DNA of 64,000 bases from positions 3,701,419 to 3,765,418 of the forward strand of contig CM071930.1 in the NCBI GenBank assembly GCA_016081115.2, read 5' to 3'. Shown here in pieces: positions 22,157 through 34,875 of the stretch. Position 1 is the stretch's first letter. Each line of letters begins with the position of its first letter. The notes below the pieces were generated by a model. That model was not told where the DNA came from. It saw nothing but the letters and a program-made list of their open reading frames with translations, and made no database searches. Made by a program: the position numbers and the translations under genes. This stretch comes from Rehmannia glutinosa. Taxonomy: Eukaryota > Streptophyta > Magnoliopsida > Lamiales > Orobanchaceae.

Positions 22157-22746
22157 TAAGCTGAGTTAGAAGGCTCATAAGACTCATTCAATGGAGTAAA
22201 AGAAGAGAGAATTGAAAATCAGCAAAGTTTCATTTTTCAGCCAAGTGAAACAGTCAAGATGGCTAGTCAGTTGTATCGAGTTAGCTGGACATCCGAATGA
22301 TTATTATGTGAAGAGAGAAGCAAAGTTAAGTCACTTTTGGAAGATAGTTAAGTTATTTATGAGGTAAGTGACAAAACACGGTCGTTTTTACGCAGCGGGA
22401 ATGTTTTGGGCTTGACGTCGTGATAATTATGGTGTTAGAATAAAGCTTGTACCTGTTTTGCCTATGATTGGATATAAATGTTATTGCATTTAATACGAGA
22501 AATTAATGCAGTTTCAAGCTTTTAATCTCAATCTTTGATCGTGATCGAAATTTTTGAATTCTGAGAACTGTCCCCTCACATACCTTATATACCTAAAATC
22601 AAATTTCTCTCTCCTCACTTTACACTCATCTCTCTCAAGGCAAAGACAAAACTCTGTCTGCAAACCAAGCAAAAACCCTAGTTCGTACGTCGTTCAAGTT
22701 CAACTTTTTCAAGTTCATATCTCTGAAATGGCTCCCCATATGACTT

Positions 22747-24020
22747 GTGAAGATGGATGAGAAGATCCACTCGGGTTCAACTGTGGATTTCGTTGGAATG
22801 GTGAAGCAAGGTGTTGACAAAGCCCTTGCCAAGAAAATTGCTGACAAACTGGAGAAATCTGGTCTGAAGGGATTTCTCACGATGGAGTTTTCGCACACCT
22901 ATCTTGAAGAGGTGGCCATGTTCTATGTGAACGTTGAGGTTCATGATGGAGAAATTCGTTCTGTCCACATCACCGATATTAAGTTAACTACTACGGATTT
23001 GGTGATCCTTTGTCATCTTCCTTCGCAAATGCGGATTGAAGGAAGTTTAGAAAAAAAAGACATAAACCTTTGCATCATATAAGAAGATCACCAAGCCGAG
23101 TATCTTTGCAAAAGTTTATTTACACAACCAAAGCTCCATCTCGAAGCTTTGTGCAAAAAGAAGAAAAAAAAAAGGCTGCTGACAAACCCGACCGCCTGTA
23201 GGCCGTGGAAGACCCAACACTTGCCCCAACAGCCGAGATTGAGAAGGATTCCCCTACACCTTCTCCAGTCGTAAGGAGGAAATGCACAGTTGTGCCTAGC
23301 AAGCCAGCGACATCGAAAAAACTGAAGACGGGTGAACCAACTTTTACATTCGAGGAACCTGAGGAAGTGGAACCCAATGTTCCATTGGTTAAAACCAAGA
23401 AAAAGTGATTGGTGAGGCAATGCGCTTGATAAAGCCACCGAGTGGCCTTTGAAGCTATGAAGGAGGCGATAAAGTAGAGGAACAACGAGTTTAAGGAAGC
23501 GAAAAGTGGTGAGGAGACCACTCTTGATGTGGAGGATTCCTTTGGTAGAGATCAACAGTTATGGTTGAAACGACTATCCAGGAAACAATCGAACAAAAAG
23601 AAAGTGGACGGTGACCGTCGAAGAATTAGTATTAACCCCCTCAAACCGATGCAAGAAAAAATTGAGGAGGAGAGGGCTTCTCTTAAGCCTATACAGAAGG
23701 AGGATGATGACCTTGTGATGTTATCCCCTCCCTACCCTGATGTTCAAGAGAGGCTAAGGATTTGGAGGCACTGGAAGTTAAGCTATGACATACATCAATT
23801 CCAAAGTCCTAAGTTTATAGAAGAAGAAGAGCTCCTAAGCTTTCTGGGGAACATTTCTGTTAGTTCCGCACTCGACCCGGATTTTTGCTTAACCGTTCTA
23901 TATGAGAAGAGGGATGAGGAAAAAGCTAAGGAGAAAGCTAAAGCAAAGGCTGTTGAGGAATCCCTAAAGCCTCATGTAAGTCCCAAGGAGTGGGTAGTAA
24001 GATTTAGAAGGGGGGTTGAA
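22747..24020 (+). pseudogene. Env-like ORF region of the SIRE-like copia remnant
   Basis: The frame at 22747-23082 contains GLKGFLTMEFSHTYLEEVAM, FYVNVEVHDGEIRSVH and TDLVILCHLPS. It resembles the extra 3' frame (env-like or 'putative plant transposon protein') of SIRE/Maximus copia elements. Proline/threonine-rich and charged frames follow (23205-23408, 23529-24023), rich in E and K and ending KEWVVRFRRGVE. Several stops divide the region. Its position, 3' of RNase H, fits that lineage. The role of this protein is not known. Confidence 0.65.
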
Positions 24021-25440
24021 TAAACCTTACCAAATTTTTGATTTAGTCCTTTTAAATATTTTTAGAGTTGACTCAAATCAGCTAAGTCCTTGAGGGACAG
24101 TTAGGTTGGCCTACATCAACAAAGTTACCTACTCAAACAGGCTCGCCCGAAATTTGTTAACACTTAGATTTATGGTTGATTTGGTTTTGTTCGGTGGAAG
24201 ACTTATCACCCTTAATGCTTTAAACTTGTTTTCAACACTTGTTTTTAGCAAAAGTTATTATCAGTTGGTTAAGGAGATTTAACTTATCAACAGATATGTA
24301 TAATATGCAAGAAAATAAAATGTTGAGAGTAAAGATGACACAAGCAAGTTTTATAGTGGTTCGAGGATGGGGTAATTCCTCTAATCCACTCTTCTCCAAC
24401 TCTTGGAGGAAACCACTAAGTAACAAAACTGGTTACAAAGCAGTTATCAGTTCGAGTCAGCCTTGATCACACATCTGGATGCTCTTGGGACTCAGCTTCT
24501 TTACAAAACGACTGTCTTGCTACTTCAGTTCCCTCAAACTCTTTCGCACAACCTTGCAATGAGCTCAAAGCTTCTGGTTCGACCTTGAACCTTACTACTT
24601 CTCCTTCAACATTGGAGAGACCCTTTTTATTCTTCAAATAGTCTCCTCTTCAGCTTGACGAAGTATTCTTTCCTTCACTGAGTGTGTTGGATCGAGTTCC
24701 TTCGATTTTAGGCTTGAGGAATATCTTTGAAAGCTTGAGAGTATTTGCAGGTTTGGTTGAATGCTTGTATGCTTGATTATCTCTTTTAAAATTCGTTACC
24801 TTTTCTCAATTGCTTCCTCAGCCTTTTATAGTGCAGATTTGAAAATATGTCCGTTGAAAAGATAGTCATATATTTCAAATCTCACGTGTAGGTTGTTGGT
24901 ATGTCTTGTCCTTGCAGCATTAATGAGGATCGTACCATGAATTTAATGCTATGCAGCCTTTCCTTGGTCTCTGCAGGTTTTCAGGTACATCATATCGATT
25001 CCTTGCTTTTTGTACTCTTTCAACAAAAACAACTTTATTGCTGGCAGCCTGACACATGCCTATTTCCAGCAAAGTCTTGACTTGTGTTGACAACGAATCC
25101 CTATCAACTTTCATCAAGTCTTGTCTATTGCAAACCCCTTTACATTCGATTCCAATCATTTTGGAATGACTTAGCTGTCAGTCAGCTGACTGAGACAACT
25201 TTTCTGTTACTTGACTGATCCTTCACTTGGCTTCACACAACTGGGTCTTTACTTCAGTCTTCAGTCGACTCTTGTAATCTTAAACTTAGATGACTCTAAC
25301 TCAGCTCAAATAGACCTATCTATTACAAGTTGAATTACAAAGAAAATTAGGTGCCAACTTCCTATTCTAAGTTTATCATCAAAATCTAAACATAATTTTT
25401 CCTAACAATTGCCCCCTTTTTGATGATGCCAAAACTTAAA
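24021..25440 (+). repeat. Non-coding 3' region of the copia remnant (LTR-like)
   Basis: The block opens at about 24010 with GGGGGGTTGAATAAACC and ends near CTAACAATTGCCCCCTTTTTG. It contains no supported gene. It has the phrase TTTTATAGTGGTTCGAGGAT, which I know from dispersed plant repeats. It could be the 3' LTR or an unrelated non-autonomous repeat, and I found no second copy in the window. 25441-26003 is AT-rich with nothing recognisable. Confidence 0.4.
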
Positions 25441-26003
25441 TAAATACAACGAAATAAGCAGTGCAGTAACAAAGAATGTATATATTTATAATGTCAATTT
25501 TATTGATCATATCATTCTTGTACTTTACAAAAGCACTTTACAAAGCTGTTACAAAGTATACCCTATACACTATATCAGAGCTATATTATTTATTACAACT
25601 GTATCATAGTTTATTATCAAACTGAAATACAACAGGTATCATAGCATATTACGAGATCGAACAATATGATATTACAAGAATACTTACAAAACTTGTATTT
25701 ATAATTAAGTAAAATACACTGAAGGGGTTTCAGTCGTCTTCAACGCTTCGGCTGCTTCCTTCTTCTCTCTTCATTTTCATCTCTTCTCCTATCTTACTTA
25801 GTTTAAAATTTGATACCAATCCCTGTGGAGACGATAACCCTACTTTTCAATCTATACTAAAACTTGACACTGTACGATTGTAGTAAGAAATCTTCAAACA
25901 CTCCTCATAAATTTAGAATGAATCTCAAGACAAACCAAATACAGTATCAATTTAGCTTTTGTACTATTCCATTCCTCCATAGCACCAGAGCTTGGGGGAC
26001 TTA

Positions 26004-26500
26004 TGTTGGGGGCAAAGATGTCCTTGATAATTAATATATAATTCATTTTATATATTGGAATAATATTAATTACCCAATGGGCTACTAATGGAATAACCCA
26101 GCCCAAAGGAGTCTGGGACTGGCCCACATGCCAATTTCTCCTACACGGGCCACAAGGCCCATCAACGAGGTATATAAAGGTCACTCCTCTTCATTTTTAT
26201 GTAAGCTCTCTCATAATCACTCTTAATTCTCATTCAGTATTCGTTTATTGTCTTACATTTTCTCTCGATCAATGTACTGACTTGAGCATTGCAAGAACCT
26301 CCCTAGAGAACCTCGGGCCCCATCTAACATCTGTGTGCATGTAGGTAAGTTCGCAGTTGAAGATTTCTATCTCCCGAAGAAGAAGACTTGGAAGACTTCC
26401 CGCTTGGAAAGAGGAAGACTTGACTTTTATTAGAATCCTTGACTCGGAGTGATCTGCCCTAAAAAGCAGCATCACGAATATAATTGATGCTGCTATTTAT
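26004..26500 (+). mobile_element. LTR-like sequence, forward copy
   Basis: The sequence starts TGTTGGGGGCAAAGATG and has TATATAAAGG near 26170 as a promoter-like element. It shares several words with the reverse-oriented block at about 26600-26857: AATAACCC.GCCCAAAGGAGT, GGACTGGCCCA and ATTTCTCCTAC. It is probably a solo LTR or an LTR end. No internal retrotransposon genes are attached. Confidence 0.55.
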
Positions 26501-26599
26501 GGCATATTACTTCAGGTTAGAGTTTTTCAATAAGTTCTTCTTTCCAAGGGGAAGTCATGAAGTCTTCTTATTTCAAAGTTGGAAGTTTTCTAATGGGAA

Positions 26600-26857
26600 C
26601 TTGCCTGCATACAAGCAAATATTAGGGGGTCCCTGAGGGTTATCTAGGGAGGCCCATCCGACGCTCTAGTCGACATGGTGATTGAGAGAGAATAAATAGT
26701 AATCGAATAACAAATTAAATGCAGAAGATTAATTATGAGTTAATTTTATTACAATTAAAGAGGAGGTACCTTTTTATACCTGAGCAGTGCATCCTGTGCG
26801 CCGCGTAGGAGAAATCGGCTTATGGGCCAGTCCTGGACTCCTTTGGGCAGGGTTATT
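26600..26857 (-). mobile_element. LTR-like sequence, inverted diverged copy
   Basis: Read on the minus strand from 26857 it begins AATAACCCTGCCCAAAGGAG and follows the order of the forward copy at 26092 on, including a TATAAAAAGG promoter-like word and ending near GACCCCCTAAT. The homology stops exactly where the Athila LTR starts (26858), so Athila inserted into this copy. Confidence 0.6.
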
Positions 26858-28320
26858 TGATTGGTATGTATTTTGCATGTATTTTCGGCTTGATTTGGGT
26901 TAGAATAAGTTAATATACATGCATTACTTGAGTGAAATGGGCTCTATTTATGCTTTGGGGAAAAGGTATTAAGCTTTGCTCGTTTTGTAGGAATTGAATG
27001 ATATTTGTAGCATTTTGGCGACAATTTGGAGAATTGTGGTAAAGGACCACCAATACTTGAAGTAACGTACGATCTTTGGAGTTTAATTGAGAAGAAGTCA
27101 GATGAACCGGGCGAGAAACGAAAAGAAACGAATAAATATAAGCTCCAGCAGGTGCGCATGGGCAGGGCGTGCGTCATCCAGACTGAAGACTCAACCCACG
27201 ACACCCCACACGGGCTGGTCGTGCGTTGAGCGCACGGCCCGTGCGTGTATTAAGCGATTGAATTTTCTTACGACACCCCGCACTGTCTGGGCGTGCGCTA
27301 GGCGCACGACCCGTGCGTCTGTGCGGGAAAACATAGTTTGACAGATTCTAATTAGGTTTTGACCCAAACGGAGTATAAATAGAGACAAGGTGGCCTCAAA
27401 CAGGGACACACTGATTTTCCATAGAAAGTAGAGAAAAGAGCAACCTTCTACCGGAGGATTGGAGAGATTGATCGAGGTCACAACCACGCGCTTGAGGATT
27501 GAAGATAGATCGAGAGATCATCAACATCCCTGAGTTTTCTCATTCCATCGTATCATTTACTTCCGATTAGTTAGATATGAACTTGAATAATTTGTCTATG
27601 AATTATTTATTTCCCATGTCTGGCTAAACATCTTGTGATTCCCGGGTTTGGGATTAGGTTAATGGATACTTTTGTTTAATGATTAATTGCAATTGAAGTT
27701 ATTGTTTTCCAACCATATTCGAGTACTTTGTTTTATTTGTGGTTTTATCAAAAGGCCTTTGGTTTAACTTATTTTGATGTATAGATTCATAATTCGAGAG
27801 ATGAGTTTCAATACTAGATATGTGAGTACTTGACATGAATATTTGCAAGATTGAGAAGTCTGTGAATATTTGTGAGGATATTTAATCTTTTGTGCTTTTG
27901 GGAGTTGGATATCTTATGTTGAGTAGAGATGCTAGCATAAATAATCCAATCAATGTTTTTACATGCATCTCGAGAGAGAGGGTAAAATACTTTTCGTGAT
28001 TGTCTTATAGGGAAGAATAATAATAACTTTGGTTGTGATTAATCTGATAATAAAAGAGGATATTAACTGAAACCATAACCCTGGAATCCATTCATCTCCT
28101 TGATCTTTCAATCAACTTTTACTTTGCCTTTTTAGGATAAATTCTTGTTTCAGTTTTCCAAAATCAAATCACTCAATTTTGATCGTCTAGATAAAAATAA
28201 AACTATTACAACCCCAATACTTAGTATATTAATTTATTAGTCTATGTGGATTCGACCTTGCTAACCCTATTCTTTAAACTACACCGTACACTTGCGATGA
28301 AGCTAAAAATAAGGCCAACA
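26858..28320 (+). mobile_element. 5' LTR of the Athila-like element
   Basis: The LTR runs from TGATTGGTATG to AGGCCAACA (1463 bp), directly before the primer-binding site. It matches the 3' copy starting at 40601. It contains a GC-rich stretch (27160-27320) with several near-palindromes of the type GCACG.CCCGTGCG and a TATAAATAGAG promoter word at about 27373. The two LTRs differ at many sites, so the element is not recent. Confidence 0.9.
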
Positions 28321-28325
28321 AGTTT

Positions 28326-28343
28326 TTGGCGCCGTTGTCAGGG
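28326..28343 (+). other. Primer-binding site (tRNA-Asp type)
   Basis: TGGCGCCGTTGTCAGGGA directly follows the 5' LTR. It matches, with two differences, the TGGCGCCGTTGCCGGGGA site used by plant Athila/Tat elements and complementary to the 3' end of tRNA-Asp. Confidence 0.85.
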
Positions 28344-28482
28344 ACTAACTAAATTTTTAGTACTAATATTGCGATAAATAGAATTATTTTTAATTTAGAC
28401 ATTTTTTTCTTTCTTTTTATTTGTTGTTTAATTTTACTCCTACTGTGTTTGACTTGTTTTCTTTAGTTGGTTCAGGTAGTGC

Positions 28483-30226
28483 ATGAACACTCGCTCGAAG
28501 CAAGGAGAATTAACACCGTTCATACCGGAAGTTGAGGCTTTTGCTAGGCGAATTAGTGCGGCTACTAGACGGGCATAAAGACATCAAGATCAGGTTATGG
28601 AGGAAGTGGAAGAGAACAACGGGGGTAATAACGGAGGCAACAATGGAGGTAACAATGGGGCCAACAGGGTCATTACTGGGTTACCAGTACCAGACGTTCT
28701 GGCAGTCCAACAGCAAGCGATTCGCGATTACATTTTCCCACAGACAAATCGCAACTATGGTGGAATTGTTAATGTCCCAATCAATGCGAATAATTTTGAG
28801 CTGAAGCCAGCACCGATCTCGATGGTGCAGCAGAATCAGTTTGGGGGTTTTCCGTGTGAGGATCCCAATTCTCATCTTGCGAACTTCATGCAGATTTGCA
28901 ATACAATCAAGATGAATAGGGTGACTGATGATGCTATACGTTTGCGCATATTCTCTTTCTTCTTAAGGAATAAGGTCAGAAACTGGGTAGGCACACTAAC
29001 TCAGGGGAGTGTGAATACTTGGGACGAGCTGAGTCACGAATTCTTGTTTAAATAGTTCCCACCAAGTAAGACACTACAACTCAAAAGTGAGATCACGCAG
29101 TTCAGGCAGTTTGATTCAGAGCCACTGTATGAGGCCTGGGAGAGATACTGGGATTAATTGAGGAGGTGCCCGCAACACGGATTCCCAGAGGATCAGCAGC
29201 TTCACTTCTTTTATAATGGGTTGATGGGTCAGACTAGGTCATTTGTGGATGCCGCAGCAGGAGGTGCTTTACTAGCTAAATTTCCACAAGATGCATTCAA
29301 CTTGTTGGAAGAGATGGCAATGAATAGCTAGTAGTGGCCCTCCAAGAGGACTAATGTGAAAAGGGTAGCCGGAGTCACTGATTTGGACCCAATTAAGGCA
29401 TTGATAGCTCAGATGACTGCGTTGACAAATTAGTTGAGTGTATTGATGAAGGGGACTGATGGAAACACGGGTGCAAGTAATGGGGGAGTTCCTCTAGATC
29501 CCATGGAGCAAGCAAATTATGTCAATAACTGGAATTTCAATAATTATAGGAGCAATCAGACTCCTACTCATTACCACCCGGGTTTGAGGAATCATGAGAA
29601 CTTCTCCTACGCAAATACGAAGAATGTGATACAACCGCCACTGGGGTTTAATGTGACAAATAGTATCATTAATGTTGAGGCTAAGCCATCTATGAAGGAC
29701 ATCTTCACCTCGTTTATGAATGAGATGAGGAACCGATTTAATAAGGATGAGGCGAAGCTAGATAAAATCGAAAACCATGTCACTCAATTGGCCAACACCA
29801 TGGGTCCCAAATGAAAAATCTTGAAACCCAAATTGGCCAATTAGCTACAATTGTTGGTAGGCAGCATCAGAAAGGCCAATTTCCGAGCAACACTGAGGTT
29901 AATCCAAATGAGCAGTGTAAAGCCATTCGTCTGAGGAGTGGAACGAAATACGAGGGGCCGAGAATGCCAGAAAATCCTGAAGATACGCAGGGGCGCATGG
30001 CCCATGCGTCATCGCACGACGAGGTCATGCGTCCTACAGAGACAATAACCGTTGTGTCGGGAGATGCGAAAACTGAAGCAAATGGCGATGTTGAGGCCGA
30101 AGAAAGAGTTAAGGACCATATTGTTGAACAAAAAGGGGCTGAGAAGCTTAAATCTTCCTCTAACCCTGATTTTTCTAAACTTACTACTCCCTTCCTTTTC
30201 CCCAACGATTTCAAAAGAAAAAGTTA
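28483..30226 (+). pseudogene. Athila-like gag (stop-interrupted)
   Basis: From ATG 28483 the reading MNTRSKQGELTPFIPEVEAF, then a GGNNGGNNGG low-complexity stretch, then INANNFELKPAPISMVQQNQ, GFPCEDPNSHLANFMQICNT and VRNWVGTLTQGSVNTWDELS, is a typical Athila gag. It goes on to KMDEAKLDKIENHV-like and NLETQIGQLATIVGRQHQKG segments in the next frame. In-frame stops occur at about 28576, 29053, 29156, 29328 and 29431 and there is a frame change at about 29812, so no full gag can be made. Confidence 0.9.
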
Positions 30227-30247
30227 GATTCGCAATTCGCAAAATTC

Positions 30248-31000
30248 TTGGATATATTTAAGAAACTGCATATTAACATATTTTTTGCAGACGCATTGGA
30301 GCAGATGCCCAATTACGCTAAATTTTTGAAGGATGTTATGTCAAAGAAAAGAAAGATGACTGGTTTTGAGACAACCAATCTGACAGAGGAGTGCAGTACA
30401 ATAATCCAGAGGAAACTACCACAGAAACTGAAAGATCTAGGGAGTTTCACTATCCCTTGTACTATTGGTAATGCTTTCTTTAACAAAGCACTTTGTGATT
30501 TAGGAGCAAGTATTAACTTAATGCCGTTGTCCATTTTCAGGAAACTTGGATTGAGAGAGGTGAAGTTGTCTATGATCACCTTAGAACTTGCGGATCGATC
30601 ACTCACTTATCCGAATGGAATCATCAATGATGTGTTTGTCAAAGTCGATAAATTCATATTCCCTGTGGATTTTTTGGTGCTGGATATGGAGGAGGATAGA
30701 GACGTCCCTTTGATACTTGGGCGTCTATTCCTAGCTACCGGGAAAGCCTTGATAGATGTGCAAAAGGGAGAGCTCACATTACGGGTTAATGATGAACATG
30801 TTTTATTTTCTATCTATATGGCACTACAATTTCATAATGGTGTTGAGAACTATAGTTTCATAGACGTAGTTGAGTCTTGCATTGATGAATACGTAGATCA
30901 TACATTGTCTAAGGATGATTTATTGTTTGGTTTGACACATTCGTGTTTGACGTCAATTATGATGCTTGATTTCGATAATCAAGACTTGTATGACTGTGTT
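30248..31000 (+). pseudogene. Athila-like aspartic protease region
   Basis: This open frame (to 31147) contains LPQKLKDLGSFTIPCTIG, ALCDLGASINLMPLSIFRKL (the D-x-G-A protease active-site motif) and VDFLVLDMEEDRDVPLILGR. It is a retroviral-type aspartic protease fused in the usual gag-pol order. After about 31080 the frame runs into the repeated GCACGACCCGTGCG DNA, coding RTTRAPEH-like residues, which is not part of the family. Confidence 0.88.
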
Positions 31001-31259
31001 TGTGCTTTAGATAATATGCAGGAGCTACCGAGAAGCGCAAGAGGTGCACACACGAAGAAAAAAGATACGGGAGTCAGTTTTGCTGGGGCGCACGACCCGT
31101 GCTTCGGAGCATACCCTGGTCGTGCGCATGTCCGAAGCAAAAGATGAAAAACCTGAAGACCGCACGACCCGTGCGCCTGAGCATGGGCAGGTCAAGCGTG
31201 AGGCCGAAGAGAATGATGCAACCACTAAAGAACGGACGACCCGTGCGTGAACCTGAAGA

Positions 31260-32240
31260 GCCCATTTCGAACCCAGAACTCAAGCCATTGCCCGATCATC
31301 TCAAGTACGCATTCCTTGGAGAAAATAACACGAATCTGGTAATCGTATCATCCCTTTTAACTTCAGCTCAGCTTGATAAATTGCTTAGGGTGTTGAGAAA
31401 ACATAAGTCTACGATAGGTTGGTCAATTTCTGAATTAAAAAACATAAGTCCATCGATTGTCATACATAAAATTAGAATGTAAGATGTGTATAAACCTTCA
31501 CTACAAAATCAAAGAAGATTGAACCCTATAATGCAAGAGGTTGTTAGGAAAGAGGTTTTAAAATGGTTAGATGCTGGAATTGTGTATGTGATTTTTGATA
31601 GTTCTTGGGTGAGTCCGGTAGTACCAAAGAAAGGGGGATTACTGTAGTTAGAAACGAGAATGATGAACTTATTGCGACTAGGATAGTTACTGGGTGGCGT
31701 ATATGCATTGATTATAGGAAATTGAATGATGCCACTCGTAAAGATCACTTCCTCCTCCCCTTTATTGATATAATTTTAGATCGCTTGGCGGGATTAGATT
31801 ATTATTGTTTTCTCGATGGTTATTCCGGGTACAATCAGATCATGATTGCACCGGAAGACCAAGAGAAAACGACATTTACATGTCCCTATGGTACGTTTGT
31901 ATTTCGCAGAATGCCATTCGGACTATGTAATGCACCCGCGGCTTTTCAGCGATGTATGGTGGCTATATTTCATGATTTTATTGAGAAAATAATAACGGTA
32001 TTCATGGATGATTTTTCTGTTTTTGGAGATTCTTTTGATCATTGCCTGGATAATCTTTCTCTAGTGTTGCAGAGATGCGAGGAAACTAACCTTGTTTTGA
32101 ATTGGGAGAACTGCCATTTTATGGTACGAGATGGTATTGTATTAGGCCACCGGGTTTCTTCTGCAGGTTTAGAAGTGGACAGAGCAAATATTGTCGCAAT
32201 GGAGAAACTCCCACCTCCAACAAATGAGAAGGACATTTGA
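31260..32240 (+). pseudogene. Athila-like reverse transcriptase
   Basis: Signatures in order are LKYAFLGENNTNLVIVSS and SISELKNISPSIVIHKI, then in frame 31605-32240 GWRICIDYRKLNDATRKDHF, DYYCFLDGYSGYNQI, TFTCPYGTFVFRRMPFGLCN and the catalytic FMDDFSVFG. GLEVDRANIVAMEKLPPP leads into RNase H. The catalytic DD is preserved, but upstream stops and shifts (31482, about 31646) break the polyprotein. It is a Ty3/gypsy reverse transcriptase. Confidence 0.92.
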
Positions 32241-32246
32241 AGCTTC

Positions 32247-32860
32247 TTGGGGCACTCCGGATTCTACAGAAGGTTCATTCGTGACTTTTCTAAAATCACT
32301 AAACCTTTGAGTCAGTTATTAGAAAAAGATAGTGCTTTCAATTTTTTCGATGATTGTTTGCAGGCATTTGAGATTCTGAAGAAGGCTTTGGTGACAACAC
32401 CAATTCTTGTAGTTCCGAATTGGAGTCAGCCCTTTGAGCTGATCTGCAATGCCATTGACTTTACAGTTGGGGCAGTTTTGGGTCAGATAAGGGACAAGTT
32501 GTTTGAGCCATCTACTATGCGAGCAGAACATTAGATAGTGCCCAGCAAAACTATACCACCACTGAGAAGGAAATGTTGGCAATTATTTTGCGTTCAATAA
32601 GTTCCGATCTTACTTGATTGGAACCAAGACGATAGTCCACACAGACCACACGACGATCAAATATCTATTCAACAAGAAGGATGCCAAATCGAGACTGATT
32701 CGGTGGATCCTTTTGTTGCAGGAGTTTGATGTGGAAATCCAATATAGGAAGGGTTGTGAGAATGTGGTAGCAGACCACTTGTCCAGGTTGGAGTACAAGA
32801 AGGATGAGAAAGAGGGCACATATGTAATCAAGGAGGAGTTCCCCGATGAGCAACTCTTAA
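32247..32860 (+). pseudogene. Athila-like RNase H
   Basis: The sequence reads GHSGFYRRFIRDFSKITKPL, then FELICNAIDFTVGAVLGQ (DxS/D-type RNase H start). After a break it gives TEKEMLAI in a shifted frame and then VHTDHTTIKYLFNKKDAKSR, LLLQEFDVEIQYRKGCENVV and ADHLSRLE. A frame break lies at about 32535-32600. Confidence 0.9.
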
Positions 32861-32962
32861 TGGTAGAGGCTAAATTCCCATGGTATGTAGATTTTGTGAA
32901 TTATTTGGTAGCGGGAGTCATGTCTCTGGATTTATCTTCTTATCAAAAGAAGAAGTTCCTCC

Positions 32963-34135
32963 ATGACGTCAAGTTCTATATGTGGGATGACCCCTTGCTA
33001 TTTAAGAGGTGCACAGACACAATCATCAGAAGATGTGTGCCTCAAGAAGAGTGGGAGGGAGTTCTACAACAGTGCCATTCTTCACCTTCCGAGGGATACT
33101 TCAGTCCGACACATACTGCGGCAAAGGTATTGCAGAGTGGGTTACTGGCCCACTTTGTCTAATGTTTGTTATTTATATGTGCAACAGTGTGATAGATGCA
33201 AGCGGATGGGGAACATTTCGAGACGACATCAGATGCCCATGACCAATGTGATGGAAGTCGAGCTCTTCGATGTGTGGGGGATTGACTTTATGGGTCCATT
33301 TCCATCTTCTTCGGGTTATCAATACATTCTACTTGCAGTGGAGTACGTATCTCGATGGGTTGAGGCAATTCTGGCACAAACGAATGATGCGCGAGTAGTG
33401 ATGAAGTTCCTAAAGAAAAATATATTCACTCGATTTGGAACCCCGAAAGCTTTGATTAGCGATGGGGGGTCACACTTTGTGAATAAATTTATGAGAACTC
33501 TACTTGCAAAGTACGGGGTTAAGCACAAGGTGGCATTATCATATCATCCGCAAGCAAACGGGCAATCAGAGATAGCCAATCGCGAGATTAAGCAGATCTT
33601 AGAAAAGACAGTGAATATAAATCACAAGGATTGGGCTATGAAGGTAGATGATGCATTATGAGCATATCAGACTGCATACAAGACACCATTGGGAACATCG
33701 CTTTATCAGTTGGTATTCGAGAAATCGTGCCACTTGCCCGTGGAATTAGAGCACAAGGCGTTTTGGGCTGTGAAGAAGTTAAATTTTAACTTCAAAGCAG
33801 CGGGTGAAAAGAGGCTTTTGCACTTAAATGAGATGGAGGAGTTATGGGACGAAGCCTACGAGAATTCCCGGATTTACAAAGAACGCACCATGAGATAGCA
33901 TGATCGAACGATAAAGAAAAGAGAGTTTTTACCGGGTGAACAAGTTTTTTTGTTTAACTCGCGTCTTAAACTCTTTCCCATAAAACTCAAGTGTCGGTGG
34001 TTGGGGCTGTTTGTTATTAAGAAAGTGTTAAATCCTCCAGGAATAGTGGAATTGTTGACCGGGATGGGGAGACGTTTATGGTAAATGGTTAGAGAATCAA
34101 GCACTACCTTCATAGAGACCAAAAGGAAGAGGTAA
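32963..34135 (+). pseudogene. Athila-like integrase
   Basis: The H2C2 zinc motif (CDRCKRMGNIS and the upstream histidines) precedes the catalytic core FDVWGIDFMGPFPSSSGYQY, then SDGGSHFVNKFM and YHPQANGQSEIANREIK, which carry the D, D and E of the DDE site. A C-terminal part continues through AYKTPLGTSLYQLVF and RWLGLFVIKKVLNPPG to about 34130. A frame change at about 33150, a stop at 33661 and one at 33896 make it inactive. Confidence 0.92.
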
Positions 34136-34875
34136 CACGCCTCACTTTGTTAGAACCATGATCGCGTATACAGGCGTCAAGCTATAGACATTAAATTTAG
34201 TGCTTGTTGGGAGGCAACCCAACGGTTTGTTGTATTATTTTTTTCCTATGTTTTTTTTCTTTGATAGTTAGGATTTTTATTGATTTCCTTAAAAAAATGG
34301 AAATTTCAAAGTTTGGTACGACATCCCACACGGGCAGGGCGTGCGCCATGCACACGACCCATACATGCTTCAGGGATGAGGAGTGAACTCACGACACCAC
34401 GTTCAGGCAGGGCGTGCGCCATGCGCATGGCCCGTGTGTGTTAGCAGATTTGGGACTGAGCCTTCGGCACCCCGCACGGGCTGCCCGTGCGCAGGGTGCA
34501 CGACCCGTGCGTCTATTGGCTGAGGCTTAAAATGGGCGCAACAGGTTCAATTTTTTTTTCACACTTTCAAACACACCTTGGGCACGGGCACACAAGAGCT
34601 CTCATCCCTCTCAAAAATTTCGATGATTTCACTTGTATTTTCACCTTGGTTGATATAATGATGAATCGTGCATGAGCTTGATTATTTAGGGTGTTAGTGG
34701 CTATGATTCGCTGCAATTATATTGTTATTTAGGTTCGAGAGTTTAATTGTGATTAAATTGCAGGGAAGAGACATTATGCCTTATTTGATTTATTTGTATT
34801 GAATTCATCGTATTCTTGTTATACTTGGCATGTTCGGAATCTCACATTTATTTTTCTAGGTATAGACTTGAACTA

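Noticed and set aside
23088..23555. Minus-strand frames opposite the copia env-like region
   Set aside because: They have no family signature. The plus strand fits the order of a copia element.
27026..27487. Frames in the Athila 5' LTR and their copies at 40895-41283
   Set aside because: LTR DNA with palindromic GC-rich words keeps frames open. No protein family fits.
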